Shown here piece by piece: positions 18,337 to 26,101 of a DNA stretch of 64,000 nt. A program made the position numbers and the translations under genes. Below the pieces are notes generated by a model. The model worked only from the letters and a program-made list of their open reading frames with translations, ran no database searches and had not been told where the DNA came from. Numbering within the stretch: position 1 is the stretch's first letter; every line of letters starts with the position of its first letter. The stretch comes from Paraburkholderia sartisoli. Its GTDB lineage: Bacteria > Pseudomonadota > Gammaproteobacteria > Burkholderiales > Burkholderiaceae. The DNA lies in the NCBI RefSeq assembly GCF_900107685.1, contig NZ_FNRQ01000001.1:558001-622000 (forward strand), read 5' to 3'.

Positions 18337-19331
18337 GCAACGAGGTGCGTGAGCTCACGTATGCGCAGGCGATCCAGGAAGGCATGGCGATCGCGATGGA
18401 GCGCGACGAGCGCGTGTTCCTGATGGGCGAGGACATTGGCGTGTATGGGGGCGCGTTTCAGGTCACGGGTGACCTGTATCAGCGCTTCGGCGCTGACCGC
18501 GTGATGGATACGCCGATCGCGGAACTGGGCGGCGCGGGCATCGCTGTCGGGGCGGCGATGACAGGATCGCGCCCGATCTACGAGTTCCAGTTCTCCGATT
18601 TCGCGACGCTCGCGATGGAGCAGATCGTCAATCAGGCCGCGAAGATGCGCTTCATGCTCGGCGGGGAAGTGTCGGTGCCGCTCGTCATGCGCTTTCCGGC
18701 GGGCTCGGGAACGGGCGCGGCCGCGCAGCACAGCCAGAGTCTCGAAGCGTGGTTCGCCCACGTGCCGGGTTTGAAGGTGATCCAGCCGAGCACGCCGCAC
18801 GATGCCAAGGGCCTGCTGCTCGCCGCGCTGGAAGACCCGGACCCGGTGATGATCTTCGAGCACAAGTTGCTCTACAAGAGCAAGGGGCCGGTTCCCGAAG
18901 GCTGGTACACCGAGCCGATCGGCAAGGCCGCGATCCGGCGCGCGGGCCGCGACGTGACGATCGTCGCGACATCGATGATGGCGATCCGCTCGCTCGAAGC
19001 CGCCGCGACGCTCGAACAGGAGGGCATCGACGCCGAAGTGATCGACCTGCGCAGCGTGCGGCCGATCGATCGCGACGCGATCATCACGAGCATCCGCAAG
19101 ACGTCGCGGCTCATCTGCGTGTACGAAGGCGTGCAGCAACTGGGCATCGGCGCCGAGGTGGCCTCGATTGCGTGCGAGAGCGAGGCGTTCGACTATCTCG
19201 ATGCGCCGGTGATCCGGCTCGGCGGCGCGGACTGTCCGCTGCCCTACAACCCTGAACTGGAAAAGGCGGCGGTGCCGCAGGTCGACGACATCGTCGCGGC
19301 GGCGCGGCGCGCGGTTCGAGGGAGGGCCTGA
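18333..19331 (+). CDS. Thiamine-dependent dehydrogenase E1 beta subunit (acetoin dehydrogenase/AcoB type)
   Basis: A 332-residue transketolase-type E1 beta subunit. The conserved glutamate that activates thiamine lies in [10 protein letters not shown], followed by [20 protein letters not shown], the region [15 protein letters not shown], and the C-terminal transketolase domain [15 protein letters not shown]. The start codon overlaps the E1 alpha stop in ATGA, after GGGAG. It forms the alpha2-beta2 E1 heterotetramer with the preceding gene. One base separates it from the E2 gene. Confidence 0.9.
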   Translation: MSNEVRELTYAQAIQEGMAIAMERDERVFLMGEDIGVYGGAFQVTGDLYQRFGADRVMDTPIAELGGAGIAVGAAMTGSRPIYEFQFSDFATLAMEQIVNQAAKMRFMLGGEVSVPLVMRFPAGSGTGAAAQHSQSLEAWFAHVPGLKVIQPSTPHDAKGLLLAALEDPDPVMIFEHKLLYKSKGPVPEGWYTEPIGKAAIRRAGRDVTIVATSMMAIRSLEAAATLEQEGIDAEVIDLRSVRPIDRDAIITSIRKTSRLICVYEGVQQLGIGAEVASIACESEAFDYLDAPVIRLGGADCPLPYNPELEKAAVPQVDDIVAAARRAVRGRA

Positions 19332-19332
19332 C

Positions 19333-20688
19333 ATGCCGACAGAGGTGATCCTGCCGCGCGTCGACATGGACATGACCGAAGGAATGATCGCGGCGTGGCA
19401 CGTGAGCGAGGGCGACGAGGTGCGCGAAGGCACGCTGATCTTCGAGATCGAGACCAGCAAGGCGACGATGGAAATCGACGCGCCCGCGAGCGGCGTGATC
19501 CGCCAGATCAGCGCGCCGGTCGGCAAGACGGTGCCGGTCGGCACGGCGGTCGCGTGGATCTACGCGAGCGGCGAAGCGCTTCAGGAGCACGGCGGGGCGG
19601 AAGGCTCATCGTCCGCGCAAAGTGAAGTGGAAGCATTCCCGCAATCCACGCCCGCAACCGCATCGGCTCCCTCGGACGAGGTCGCGGACGCGAGCCCCAA
19701 TGGCCCCTTGCGCGCGACGCCAGCGGCCCGACGGGTTGCGCGCGAACGCGGGGTGCAACTGGCCGCCATCGCGGGCACGGGCCCGAGCGGAAGAATCGGC
19801 GCACAGGATGTGCTGCGCGCACCGGCGGACAAAGCCGCCCCCACCAGCGCGCCGGCAACGCAAGCCGCGCGTGCGCTTCACACGCTGTGGCTGCGCAAGG
19901 ACACGGGCGGCGCGCCGCTCGTGCTGCTGCACGGTTTCGCCGCGGAGTTGAACAGCTGGCGTCCGTTCAGCCGGCGTCTCGGCGCCATCGTCGATCCGGG
20001 CCTCGGGATGCTGGCCGTCGATCTGCCCGCGCACGGCAAATCGTCCGGCGAAGCGGCCGGTTCGATCGACGCGATCGTGTCGGCGGTCGAGGAGACGTTG
20101 CTTGCCGAAGGCGTCGGCGACTGTCACCTCGTCGGCCATTCGTTTGGCGGCGCGATCGCGCTGGCCGTCGCTTTGTCGCGGGCCCGCGGGCGCGTGCGAT
20201 CGCTGACGCTCATCGCGCCCGCCGGGCTCGGGCCGGAGTGCAACGGCGCATTCATTCGCGGCGTGACGCAGTCGACGCAGCGCGCGAGTCTCGCCGCATG
20301 GCTCAAGCAGCTTTTCGCGAACCCATCGCTGATGGACGACGCGTTCGTCGCCACCGCGCAGCAGCAACTCGAAAGCGCGGCAGTGCGCGAACGCCTCGCG
20401 CGTCTCGCCGACGTGTTTTTCCCCGACGGCACGCAAAGCCTCGACATGCGCGGCGCGCTGGCGCAGGTGAGTCAAGACGTGCCGGTGCGTGTCGTATGGG
20501 GATTGCAGGACCGCATCCTGCCGGCGCGGCATGCCGAAGGCCTGCCTGGCCGGATCGCCGTGCATCGCTTTGCCGGCACCGGCCACCTGCCGCAGGTCGA
20601 GGCACAGGACGACGTCGCGAGAATCGTGGCCGAAAACGTCGCGAGTGCATCGGGGGAGAGCGTCAGGCGCCGTTGCGCGGTAGGATGA
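19333..20688 (+). CDS. Lipoyl-domain/alpha-beta-hydrolase fusion, AcoC-type E2
   Basis: A 451-residue protein with three parts. An N-terminal lipoyl domain (1-80) has the lipoylated lysine in ETSKATMEI (Lys43). A peripheral subunit-binding domain (~124-162) has RATPAARRVARERGV and GPSGRIGAQDVL. An alpha/beta-hydrolase domain follows (~180-440) with nucleophile motif GHSFGG (Ser270), DRILP acid region and GTGHLPQ. The classical HxxxDG acyltransferase domain is absent. This layout is known from AcoC of acetoin dehydrogenases in Burkholderia and Pseudomonas. It would carry the acetyl group from E1 to CoA. E3 must come from elsewhere. A hairpin-less gap with a likely SorC operator follows. Confidence 0.87.
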   Translation: MPTEVILPRVDMDMTEGMIAAWHVSEGDEVREGTLIFEIETSKATMEIDAPASGVIRQISAPVGKTVPVGTAVAWIYASGEALQEHGGAEGSSSAQSEVEAFPQSTPATASAPSDEVADASPNGPLRATPAARRVARERGVQLAAIAGTGPSGRIGAQDVLRAPADKAAPTSAPATQAARALHTLWLRKDTGGAPLVLLHGFAAELNSWRPFSRRLGAIVDPGLGMLAVDLPAHGKSSGEAAGSIDAIVSAVEETLLAEGVGDCHLVGHSFGGAIALAVALSRARGRVRSLTLIAPAGLGPECNGAFIRGVTQSTQRASLAAWLKQLFANPSLMDDAFVATAQQQLESAAVRERLARLADVFFPDGTQSLDMRGALAQVSQDVPVRVVWGLQDRILPARHAEGLPGRIAVHRFAGTGHLPQVEAQDDVARIVAENVASASGESVRRRCAVG

Positions 20689-20801
20689 CGCTGCTTTAAT
20701 TCGTCATACCCGCAGCCCGTGCCCCGCACGCCGCTTTCGGGATGGATGAATGGCAAAGGGAAGAGGACGTATCACCCGCGTTTTCCCCAATGCAAACGGA
20801 A

Positions 20802-20838
20802 GTGAACAATTGTAGTATCTAAAGTACAAGATGTTCAC
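20802..20838. promoter_or_regulatory. 37-bp inverted repeat, candidate SorC operator of the PTS operon
   Basis: GTGAACA (20802-20808) and TGTTCAC (20832-20838) are perfect inverted arms, with nested TTGTA and TACAA inside. It lies 87 bases before gutM, and related half-sites lie before the regulator gene and the DRL-like operon. A 37-bp two-fold site fits the tetrameric binding of SorC proteins. Confidence 0.6.
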
Positions 20839-20924
20839 TCAAAGTGGATGTAGAGAGCCCGCCGTGAAACGGCGCCGCAGCAGTCGGGCGAGCGAAGGCT
20901 CCAGTCAGGAATCAGGAGACGACG

Positions 20925-21353
20925 ATGAACTATGTGCGCGATGCACTGCTCGCCCTGGCGGTATTCTGGGCGTTGCAGCTGGTGGGTTCGCTGTATCAGA
21001 TGCGCCGCTATCGCGAGGCCGTGCAGGATGCGGCGCGTCGCTGGCATAGCGGCTTTCTTGGCGTAGGCTCCTGCAAGGTCAGGCTCGGACGTGGCGCGGT
21101 CGCCATCGTCGTGCTCTCGGCCGACATGCGGGTCTGCCAGTTCCTCAGCATGTCCGGCTTCACGGTCTTCACGCGCTTTCAATCCCACCCCGGCTTCGAA
21201 GAGCTTTCGATGGACGCGTTCGTCGAGCGCCTGCATCGCGCGAAGCTGCGCGGCAGCATCGTGAAGGCCGCCATCGATGCGCTCGAGCGCGCGCACCGCG
21301 CCGCCGATGCGCCTCCGGGGCAGGCGTCGCAGACCACCGAAGCGCCGGCCTGA
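20925..21353 (+). CDS. gutM: Glucitol operon activator GutM-like protein
   Basis: A 142-residue protein with an N-terminal membrane segment (ALLALAVFWALQLVGSLYQM) and a cytoplasmic domain containing GFLGVGSCKVRLGRGAVAIVVLSADMRV, typical of GutM. GutM is described as an activator of the E. coli glucitol operon; its mechanism is unclear. The ATG at 20925 follows AGGAG. It heads the PTS operon, directly after the candidate SorC operator. Length is slightly above the family average because of an Ala-rich tail. Confidence 0.82.
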   Translation: MNYVRDALLALAVFWALQLVGSLYQMRRYREAVQDAARRWHSGFLGVGSCKVRLGRGAVAIVVLSADMRVCQFLSMSGFTVFTRFQSHPGFEELSMDAFVERLHRAKLRGSIVKAAIDALERAHRAADAPPGQASQTTEAPA

Positions 21354-21482
21354 TCCCCAGGCCGGCGGACTTCACCGCTTCCTGTTTTTCCGCTCTATCG
21401 CTGTTGCGTTCTGTCCGGTTCCGCGTGGCGACCGCCGTGTGGAGCTTTTCGCGATCGTTTCGGTTTATCTCGGAGACTGGCC

Positions 21483-22037
21483 ATGTTCATGCTTGATTGG
21501 CTCACGCATCTCGCTGAAGGATTTATCGGCATCTTTAACGCCGGCGGCAAAACGTTTGTGGGTTTCGTCACGGGCATCCTGCCCACGCTGATCGTGCTGC
21601 TGACCGCGGTGTACACGATCATCGCGCTCGTCGGCGAACACCGGATTCAGGGTCTCGCGCGCTTCTTCTCGAAGAACGTCATCACGCGCTACACGCTGCT
21701 GCCGCTGCTCGCGATGTTCTTCCTCACCAATCCGATGGCGTACACCTTCGGCGTGTTTCTGGAAGAAAAGCACAAGCCCGCGTTCTACGACTCGGCTGTT
21801 TCGCTGTGTCATCCGATCACGGGGCTTTTTCCGCACTGCAATCCGGGTGAGCTCTTTGTCTGGCTCGGCGTGGCGGCCGGCATCACGAAACTCGCGGAAA
21901 ACCATGCCGCGCCGTTTTCGATTCCCAAGCTCGCGTTGTTCTATCTGGTCGTCGGTCTGTTCGTGAATCTGCTGAAGGGGATTCTCACCGAGGCGCTGAC
22001 CCGCATGCTGGCGCATCGGGAAAACATCAAGCTGTGA
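21483..22037 (+). CDS. srlA: Glucitol/sorbitol-type PTS component IIC (SrlA-like)
   Basis: A 184-residue inner-membrane protein with four or five hydrophobic helices. Diagnostic segments include EGFIGIFNAGGKTFVGFVTGILPT, LLPLLAMFFLTNPMAYTFG and SLCHPITGLFPHCNPGELFVW, matching the EIIC half of the glucitol family. It forms the membrane channel with the IIBC protein encoded next. Despite the family name, no sorbitol-6-phosphate dehydrogenase gene is nearby, so the substrate may be another polyol. Confidence 0.9.
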   Translation: MFMLDWLTHLAEGFIGIFNAGGKTFVGFVTGILPTLIVLLTAVYTIIALVGEHRIQGLARFFSKNVITRYTLLPLLAMFFLTNPMAYTFGVFLEEKHKPAFYDSAVSLCHPITGLFPHCNPGELFVWLGVAAGITKLAENHAAPFSIPKLALFYLVVGLFVNLLKGILTEALTRMLAHRENIKL

Positions 22038-22094
22038 GGCATTGCCGTTACGGGCAACCGGACATCACAACATCGAGACAGAGGGGCATCTGAA

Positions 22095-23111
22095 ATGGAC
22101 ACACGCGTATATAAAACCGTGCGGGTCGAACGCGGGCCGAACGGTTGGGGCGGTCCGCTCCTGATCCGGCCGACGCCGGAGCGCAACAAGATTGTCGCCG
22201 TCACCGGCGGCAACATTCCCGAACTGGCGAGGGTGCTGGCCGAGATGACGGGCGGCGTGCTCGTCGACGGCTTTCGCACGCCGCCGCTCGAATCGGAAAT
22301 GGCCGCGGTCGTGATCGACTGCGGCGGCACCGCGCGCTGCGGCGTCTACCCGCGCAAGAAAATTCCGACGATCAATCTGACTTCGGTCGGGCAATCCGGC
22401 CCGCTCGCGCAGTTCATCACCGAAGACACCTACGTGTCAGGCGTGACGCCCGAGCATCTGACGAGCGTCGACGACGGCGAGGCCGCTGCTTCGTCGAGCA
22501 GCCCCTCGCGTGCGACGTCACCGTTCGGGGCGCCGGCTGGCGCGGCCGTGGTCCTCGAGGAAGCCGCGCAGCATTCGGGCGGCGTCGTCGGGCTGATCAC
22601 GTCGATCGGGCGCGGCATGGGCGGCGTCGTCAACGTGCTGTTCAACAGCGGCCGCAAGGCGATCGACACCGTGATCCGCAACGTGCTGCCGTTCATGGCG
22701 TTCGTGACGATGCTGATCGGCGTCATCAATTCGACGGGGATCGGCACGGGCCTCGCGCATCTGCTGTCGCCGCTCGCCGGCAACATCATCGGCCTGATCG
22801 TGCTGTCGGCGATCTGCGGGTTGCCGTTCCTGTCGCCGGTGCTGGGCCCGGGCGCGGTCATCGCGCAGGTGATCGGCGCGGCGATCATCGGGCCCGCGAT
22901 CGGCAACGGCACGATTCCGCCGCAGATGGCGCTGCCCGCGCTCTTCGCGTACGACACGCAGGTCGGTTGCGACTTCGTGCCGGTCGGGATGGCGCTCGGC
23001 GAGGCGAAACCGGAGACGATCCGTATCGGCGTGCCGGCTGTGCTGATCAGCCGGCAGATCATGGGGCCCATCTCGGTTCTGATCGCGTGGGCCGCGAGCT
23101 TTGCACTCTAA
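22095..23111 (+). CDS. srlE: Glucitol/sorbitol-type PTS component IIB (IIBC2, SrlE-like)
   Basis: A 338-residue protein. The N-terminal IIB domain has the phospho-cysteine in IDCGGTARCGVYP (Cys76). A linker at ~120-150 is rich in Ser/Ala. The C-terminal membrane part (~185-338) contains VLPFMAFVTMLIGVINSTGIG and AQVIGAAIIGPAIGNGTIPPQMALPALFAYDTQVGCDFVPVG. It completes the translocator with SrlA and receives phosphate from SrlB. The start at 22095 is MDTRVYKTVRVERG, matching the family. Confidence 0.92.
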   Translation: MDTRVYKTVRVERGPNGWGGPLLIRPTPERNKIVAVTGGNIPELARVLAEMTGGVLVDGFRTPPLESEMAAVVIDCGGTARCGVYPRKKIPTINLTSVGQSGPLAQFITEDTYVSGVTPEHLTSVDDGEAAASSSSPSRATSPFGAPAGAAVVLEEAAQHSGGVVGLITSIGRGMGGVVNVLFNSGRKAIDTVIRNVLPFMAFVTMLIGVINSTGIGTGLAHLLSPLAGNIIGLIVLSAICGLPFLSPVLGPGAVIAQVIGAAIIGPAIGNGTIPPQMALPALFAYDTQVGCDFVPVGMALGEAKPETIRIGVPAVLISRQIMGPISVLIAWAASFAL

Positions 23112-23134
23112 CTGCTGTCCGGGAACGAACGAGA

Positions 23135-23518
23135 ATGACCATGCATTACTACAAGACTGTGATTTCAGAGGTGGGTCCGGAAGTGGGCGATCTGCTCGAA
23201 GGCGGCGTGCTGATTCTGTACGCACACGGCGCGCCGCCGGAACTCGCGGAGGTGTCGGTGCTGCATCGGGTCGAAGCGGCGCACGAAAACGCGCCGCAGG
23301 TCGGCTCGCAACTGCGTATCGGCGAAGTCAGCGCGTTCGTGACGGCGGTCGGGCCGACGGCGTGGCACAAGGTGAATGAACTGGGCCACGTCGTGATCAA
23401 CTTCAATGGCTCGCCCGCGGCTGAGCGCCCCGGCGAAATCTGCGCGCAGCCGGTCGATGTGGCCGCGCTCCTCGCCAGCATTCGCAGCGGCGCGGTGATT
23501 GAAATCGCGGATCTGTGA
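23135..23518 (+). CDS. srlB: Glucitol/sorbitol-type PTS component IIA (SrlB-like)
   Basis: A 127-residue IIA protein that carries phosphate on histidine and passes it to IIB. The pattern YKTVISEVGPEVGDLL, LYAHGAPPELAEVSVLH and GPTAWHKVNELGHVVINFNG matches SrlB. Two start codons are possible (23135 and 23141, MTM or M). It lies 23 bases after srlE. A separate 90-base gap precedes the HPr-EI gene, which is still likely part of the same transcript. Confidence 0.9.
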   Translation: MTMHYYKTVISEVGPEVGDLLEGGVLILYAHGAPPELAEVSVLHRVEAAHENAPQVGSQLRIGEVSAFVTAVGPTAWHKVNELGHVVINFNGSPAAERPGEICAQPVDVAALLASIRSGAVIEIADL

Positions 23519-23608
23519 CGCGTCGCGGCGAATGCGGTGAGTTCGCCGCGATGCGTGCGTGGTATGAAACATGGGCTGTGAGATACGATTAGTCAGGAAG
23601 GTCTTGCC

Positions 23609-25570
23609 ATGCTGGAAACCGAAATCGTTGTGAAGGTGAGCGAAGGTCTGCACGCGCGGCCGGCGACGCAGTTCGCCAAACTCGCGAAGGAGTTTTCCTG
23701 TTCGCTGCAGATTTTTCGCGGCACGACGAGCGCCGACGCGAAGAGCGCCGTGAAGCTGATGCTGCTCGGCATCAAGCAGGACGACCAGATCCTGCTGCGC
23801 GCCGACGGTTCGGATGAAAGCGTGGCGCTGAACCGGTTGCTGGCGTTTCTGTCCGAGCCGTCGGCGGGCGTTCAGCCTGCAAAGCCGGCGCAGGCGCAGG
23901 AGGCTTCGGCACCGCTCGACGGTTCACCCACCGGGTCGGCTGAACCCGTCGCGCCCGGCGCCGTGCAGCCCGTGCGCGGCGTGCCGGCCAGCGAAGGCCT
24001 CGCATGCGGCGAGGCCTTCGTGTATCTGCCCGAAGCGCTTCGGGCGACGCGGCAGTTCATCGAGCCGCACGAAGTTGCCACTGAACTCGACCGCTTTGGC
24101 GTCGCGTTCGCCGGATCGATTGCCGCGCTCGACCAGCAGTTCAAGACGATGGGCTGTCACGAGGATATCGTCGAAGCGCTCGCCGACGTCGCGCAGAGCG
24201 ACGAGTTTTCCGGCGCGGTGAAGCAGCGTATCGCGTCGGGCTGGGATGCAGCGGCGGCCACGTTGCAGGTGGGCGAGGAACTCGCGGCGTCGTTTCTCGC
24301 GATGGACGACGAATACCTGCGCAGCCGCGCCGACGATATCCACGGCATCACGCGTCAGGTGGCGTTGCGCCTGCTCGGCATGGAAGACGTGAGCCTCGCC
24401 TGTCTGTCGAGGCCGTGCGTCGTGCTCGCGGCCGACCTGAGCGCGCTCGATTTCGCGCGCGCCCAGGTGGCGAATATCGTCGGGCTCGTCTGCACGAAGG
24501 GCAGTGCGACGTCGCATCTCGCGATCATGGCGCGCTCGCACGGCATTCCGGCGGTGCTCGGCCTGCCGGTTGACGAAGCGGTGCTGCGGGGCGCGACACG
24601 CGTCGCGCTCGACGGTGCGCAGGGGCAGGTGTGGCTCGATCCGTCGCCGGACGTGGAGGCCGGGTTCGCGACCCGCATCGCGCAGGAAAAGAGCCGCCAC
24701 GCGGCGTTGAGCGTGTATCGAGACGTCGAGCCCGTCACGCGCGACGGTCGCCATGTCGAGATCGCGGCGAACCTCGGCTCGCTCGGCGAGATCGACGCGG
24801 CGCGCGAAGCGGGCGCGATGGGCGTCGGCCTCTTTCGCACCGAACTGCTGTTCATGGACCGTCGCACGATGCCGGACGAGGACGAGCAGGCCGCGATCTA
24901 CACGCAGCTCGCGCAGGCGTTTCATCCGCGGCCGGTCGTGATCCGCACCCTCGACGTGGGCGGCGACAAGCCGGTGCCGGGCATCGTCTTCCCCGAGGAA
25001 GACAATCCGTTTCTCGGCTGGCGCGGCGTGCGGATGTGCCTCGACCGGCCCGACGTGTTCATGCCGCAGTTGCGCGCGGTGCTGCGTGCCGCGACGCTCG
25101 GCAACGTGCAGGTGATGATCCCGATGATCGACGACGTCGACGAGGTGCGTCGCGTGAAGACGCTGATCGCCACGTGCGCCGAGGCGCTTACGCGCGAGGG
25201 CATCGCGTGGGGCCAGCCGAAGCTCGGCATCATGGTCGAGACGCCGGCTGCCGCGCTTACCGCCGATCTGCTCGCGCAGGAAGTCGATTTCTTCTCGATC
25301 GGCACGAACGACCTGACGCAGTATGTGATGGCTGTCGACCGGATGAACCCGGATCTGGCGTCGCTCTATCGCACGGATCATCCGGCCGTGCTGCGCGCGA
25401 TCGGCATGGTGTGCGAAGCGGCTAGAAACGCGGGTATCCCGGTTGCCGTGTGCGGTGAGGCGGCCGCGAGGCCGGAGATGATTCCGCTTTTGATCGGTCT
25501 CGGTGTCAGCGAATTGAGCATGAGCCCCTCATCGGTGCTGCGCGCGAAGAAGATCGTTTGCGAGCTTTGA
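23609..25570 (+). CDS. HPr-Enzyme I fusion phosphotransferase
   Basis: A 653-residue fusion. Residues 1-88 form an HPr domain with phospho-histidine in GLHARPATQ (His15). An Ala/Pro/Gln linker (~90-120) leads to Enzyme I. The EI phospho-His is in GSATSHLAIMARSHG (His303), the PEP-binding region includes GLFRTELLFM, and GIMVETPAA, SIGTNDLTQYVMAVDRMNP and VCGEAAARPE complete the barrel. It moves phosphate from PEP to the IIA of the same operon. A self-contained set of PTS parts is useful in Burkholderiaceae, which have limited sugar PTS. It ends with no clear terminator; NtrC-type sites follow at 25606. Confidence 0.93.
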   Translation: MLETEIVVKVSEGLHARPATQFAKLAKEFSCSLQIFRGTTSADAKSAVKLMLLGIKQDDQILLRADGSDESVALNRLLAFLSEPSAGVQPAKPAQAQEASAPLDGSPTGSAEPVAPGAVQPVRGVPASEGLACGEAFVYLPEALRATRQFIEPHEVATELDRFGVAFAGSIAALDQQFKTMGCHEDIVEALADVAQSDEFSGAVKQRIASGWDAAAATLQVGEELAASFLAMDDEYLRSRADDIHGITRQVALRLLGMEDVSLACLSRPCVVLAADLSALDFARAQVANIVGLVCTKGSATSHLAIMARSHGIPAVLGLPVDEAVLRGATRVALDGAQGQVWLDPSPDVEAGFATRIAQEKSRHAALSVYRDVEPVTRDGRHVEIAANLGSLGEIDAAREAGAMGVGLFRTELLFMDRRTMPDEDEQAAIYTQLAQAFHPRPVVIRTLDVGGDKPVPGIVFPEEDNPFLGWRGVRMCLDRPDVFMPQLRAVLRAATLGNVQVMIPMIDDVDEVRRVKTLIATCAEALTREGIAWGQPKLGIMVETPAAALTADLLAQEVDFFSIGTNDLTQYVMAVDRMNPDLASLYRTDHPAVLRAIGMVCEAARNAGIPVAVCGEAAARPEMIPLLIGLGVSELSMSPSSVLRAKKIVCEL

Positions 25571-25605
25571 TGCCGTGGACGGCGGCGCTTCGGGTGTGCG
25601 CTTAA

Positions 25606-25653
25606 TGCACAAATATGGTGCAACGCGTGGCATGATTGCACCAATATGGATCA
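25606..25653 (+). promoter_or_regulatory. Tandem NtrC enhancer sites
   Basis: TGCAC-N7-GTGCA at 25606-25622 is a consensus NtrC palindrome. A second, weaker copy (TGCACCAATATGGATCA, 25637-25653) is centred 31 bases away, three helical turns. The spacing and a sigma-54 promoter ~220 bases downstream fit nitrogen-limitation control of the sensor gene at 26102. Confidence 0.65.
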
Positions 25654-25863
25654 TTTGGTGAGCTACTGAGTCTTCAACGAAGTGCATCGCGCGTTCGCGC
25701 CTGAGCGGACAGCGTGCGTCTTCTTCACCCGACCACTCGACGATTGCGCGGCGTGCGAACCCGGCAGAGGCGCTTGCAGCCTCGCTGCGAGAGACATGGC
25801 GCAAATCCGCGACGTCCGGATTCCGCTCGCCCTCCCGGGCTCGCTCGTGCGTTGTGCCGTGCG

Positions 25864-25880
25864 TGGCGTGGAAATTGCAT
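25864..25880 (+). promoter_or_regulatory. Sigma-54 promoter (-24/-12)
   Basis: TGGCGT, five bases, TTGCAT gives the correct spacing for a sigma-54 promoter with conserved GG and GC. Transcription would start near 25892. The other parts of the 531-base gap (25571-26101) hold the NtrC sites and the leader terminator; no gene is seen there. Confidence 0.65.
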
Positions 25881-25962
25881 GTCCCCTCCCGGGGTCATTG
25901 GCGACTCCGATGCATCGAATTTTTGCTGGCTGCCTGTCGTCGGGCAGTCGTCAGGGACAACG

Positions 25963-26030
25963 GCGTCCCGAAGCGTGATTCGCGCTGACCGGGCAACCGG
26001 TCGCGCGCACGTTTCGGGGCGCTTTTTTTT
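25963..26030 (+). terminator. Leader terminator/attenuator before the sensor gene
   Basis: A 15-base imperfect stem (25963-25977 with 26008-26022) encloses a smaller GACCGG/CCGGTC hairpin and is followed by eight T. It lies between the sigma-54 promoter and the coding start at 26102, so full-length transcription would need read-through or antitermination. Confidence 0.65.
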
Positions 26031-26101
26031 GCGCCGGCGAAAAGCCGGTGCGCGCGGTCCGTTGACGGGTTTCCGGATCTGGGTCCTCTCACGCTTCCTA
26101 A

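Noticed and set aside
22145..23134. Long frame overlapping srlE and leading into srlB
   Set aside because: Only the part after 23135 encodes SrlB. The upstream part is an out-of-frame shadow of srlE.
25629..25641. TGGCATGATTGCA as a sigma-54 promoter
   Set aside because: Only two bases separate the two elements instead of five. The better promoter is at 25864-25880. The TTGCAC part belongs to the second NtrC-type site.
25930..26022. ANTAR-type antiterminator hairpins in the sensor leader
   Set aside because: Two small hairpins are present, but their loops do not carry the expected A at position 1 with G at position 4, and the encoded protein lacks an ANTAR domain.
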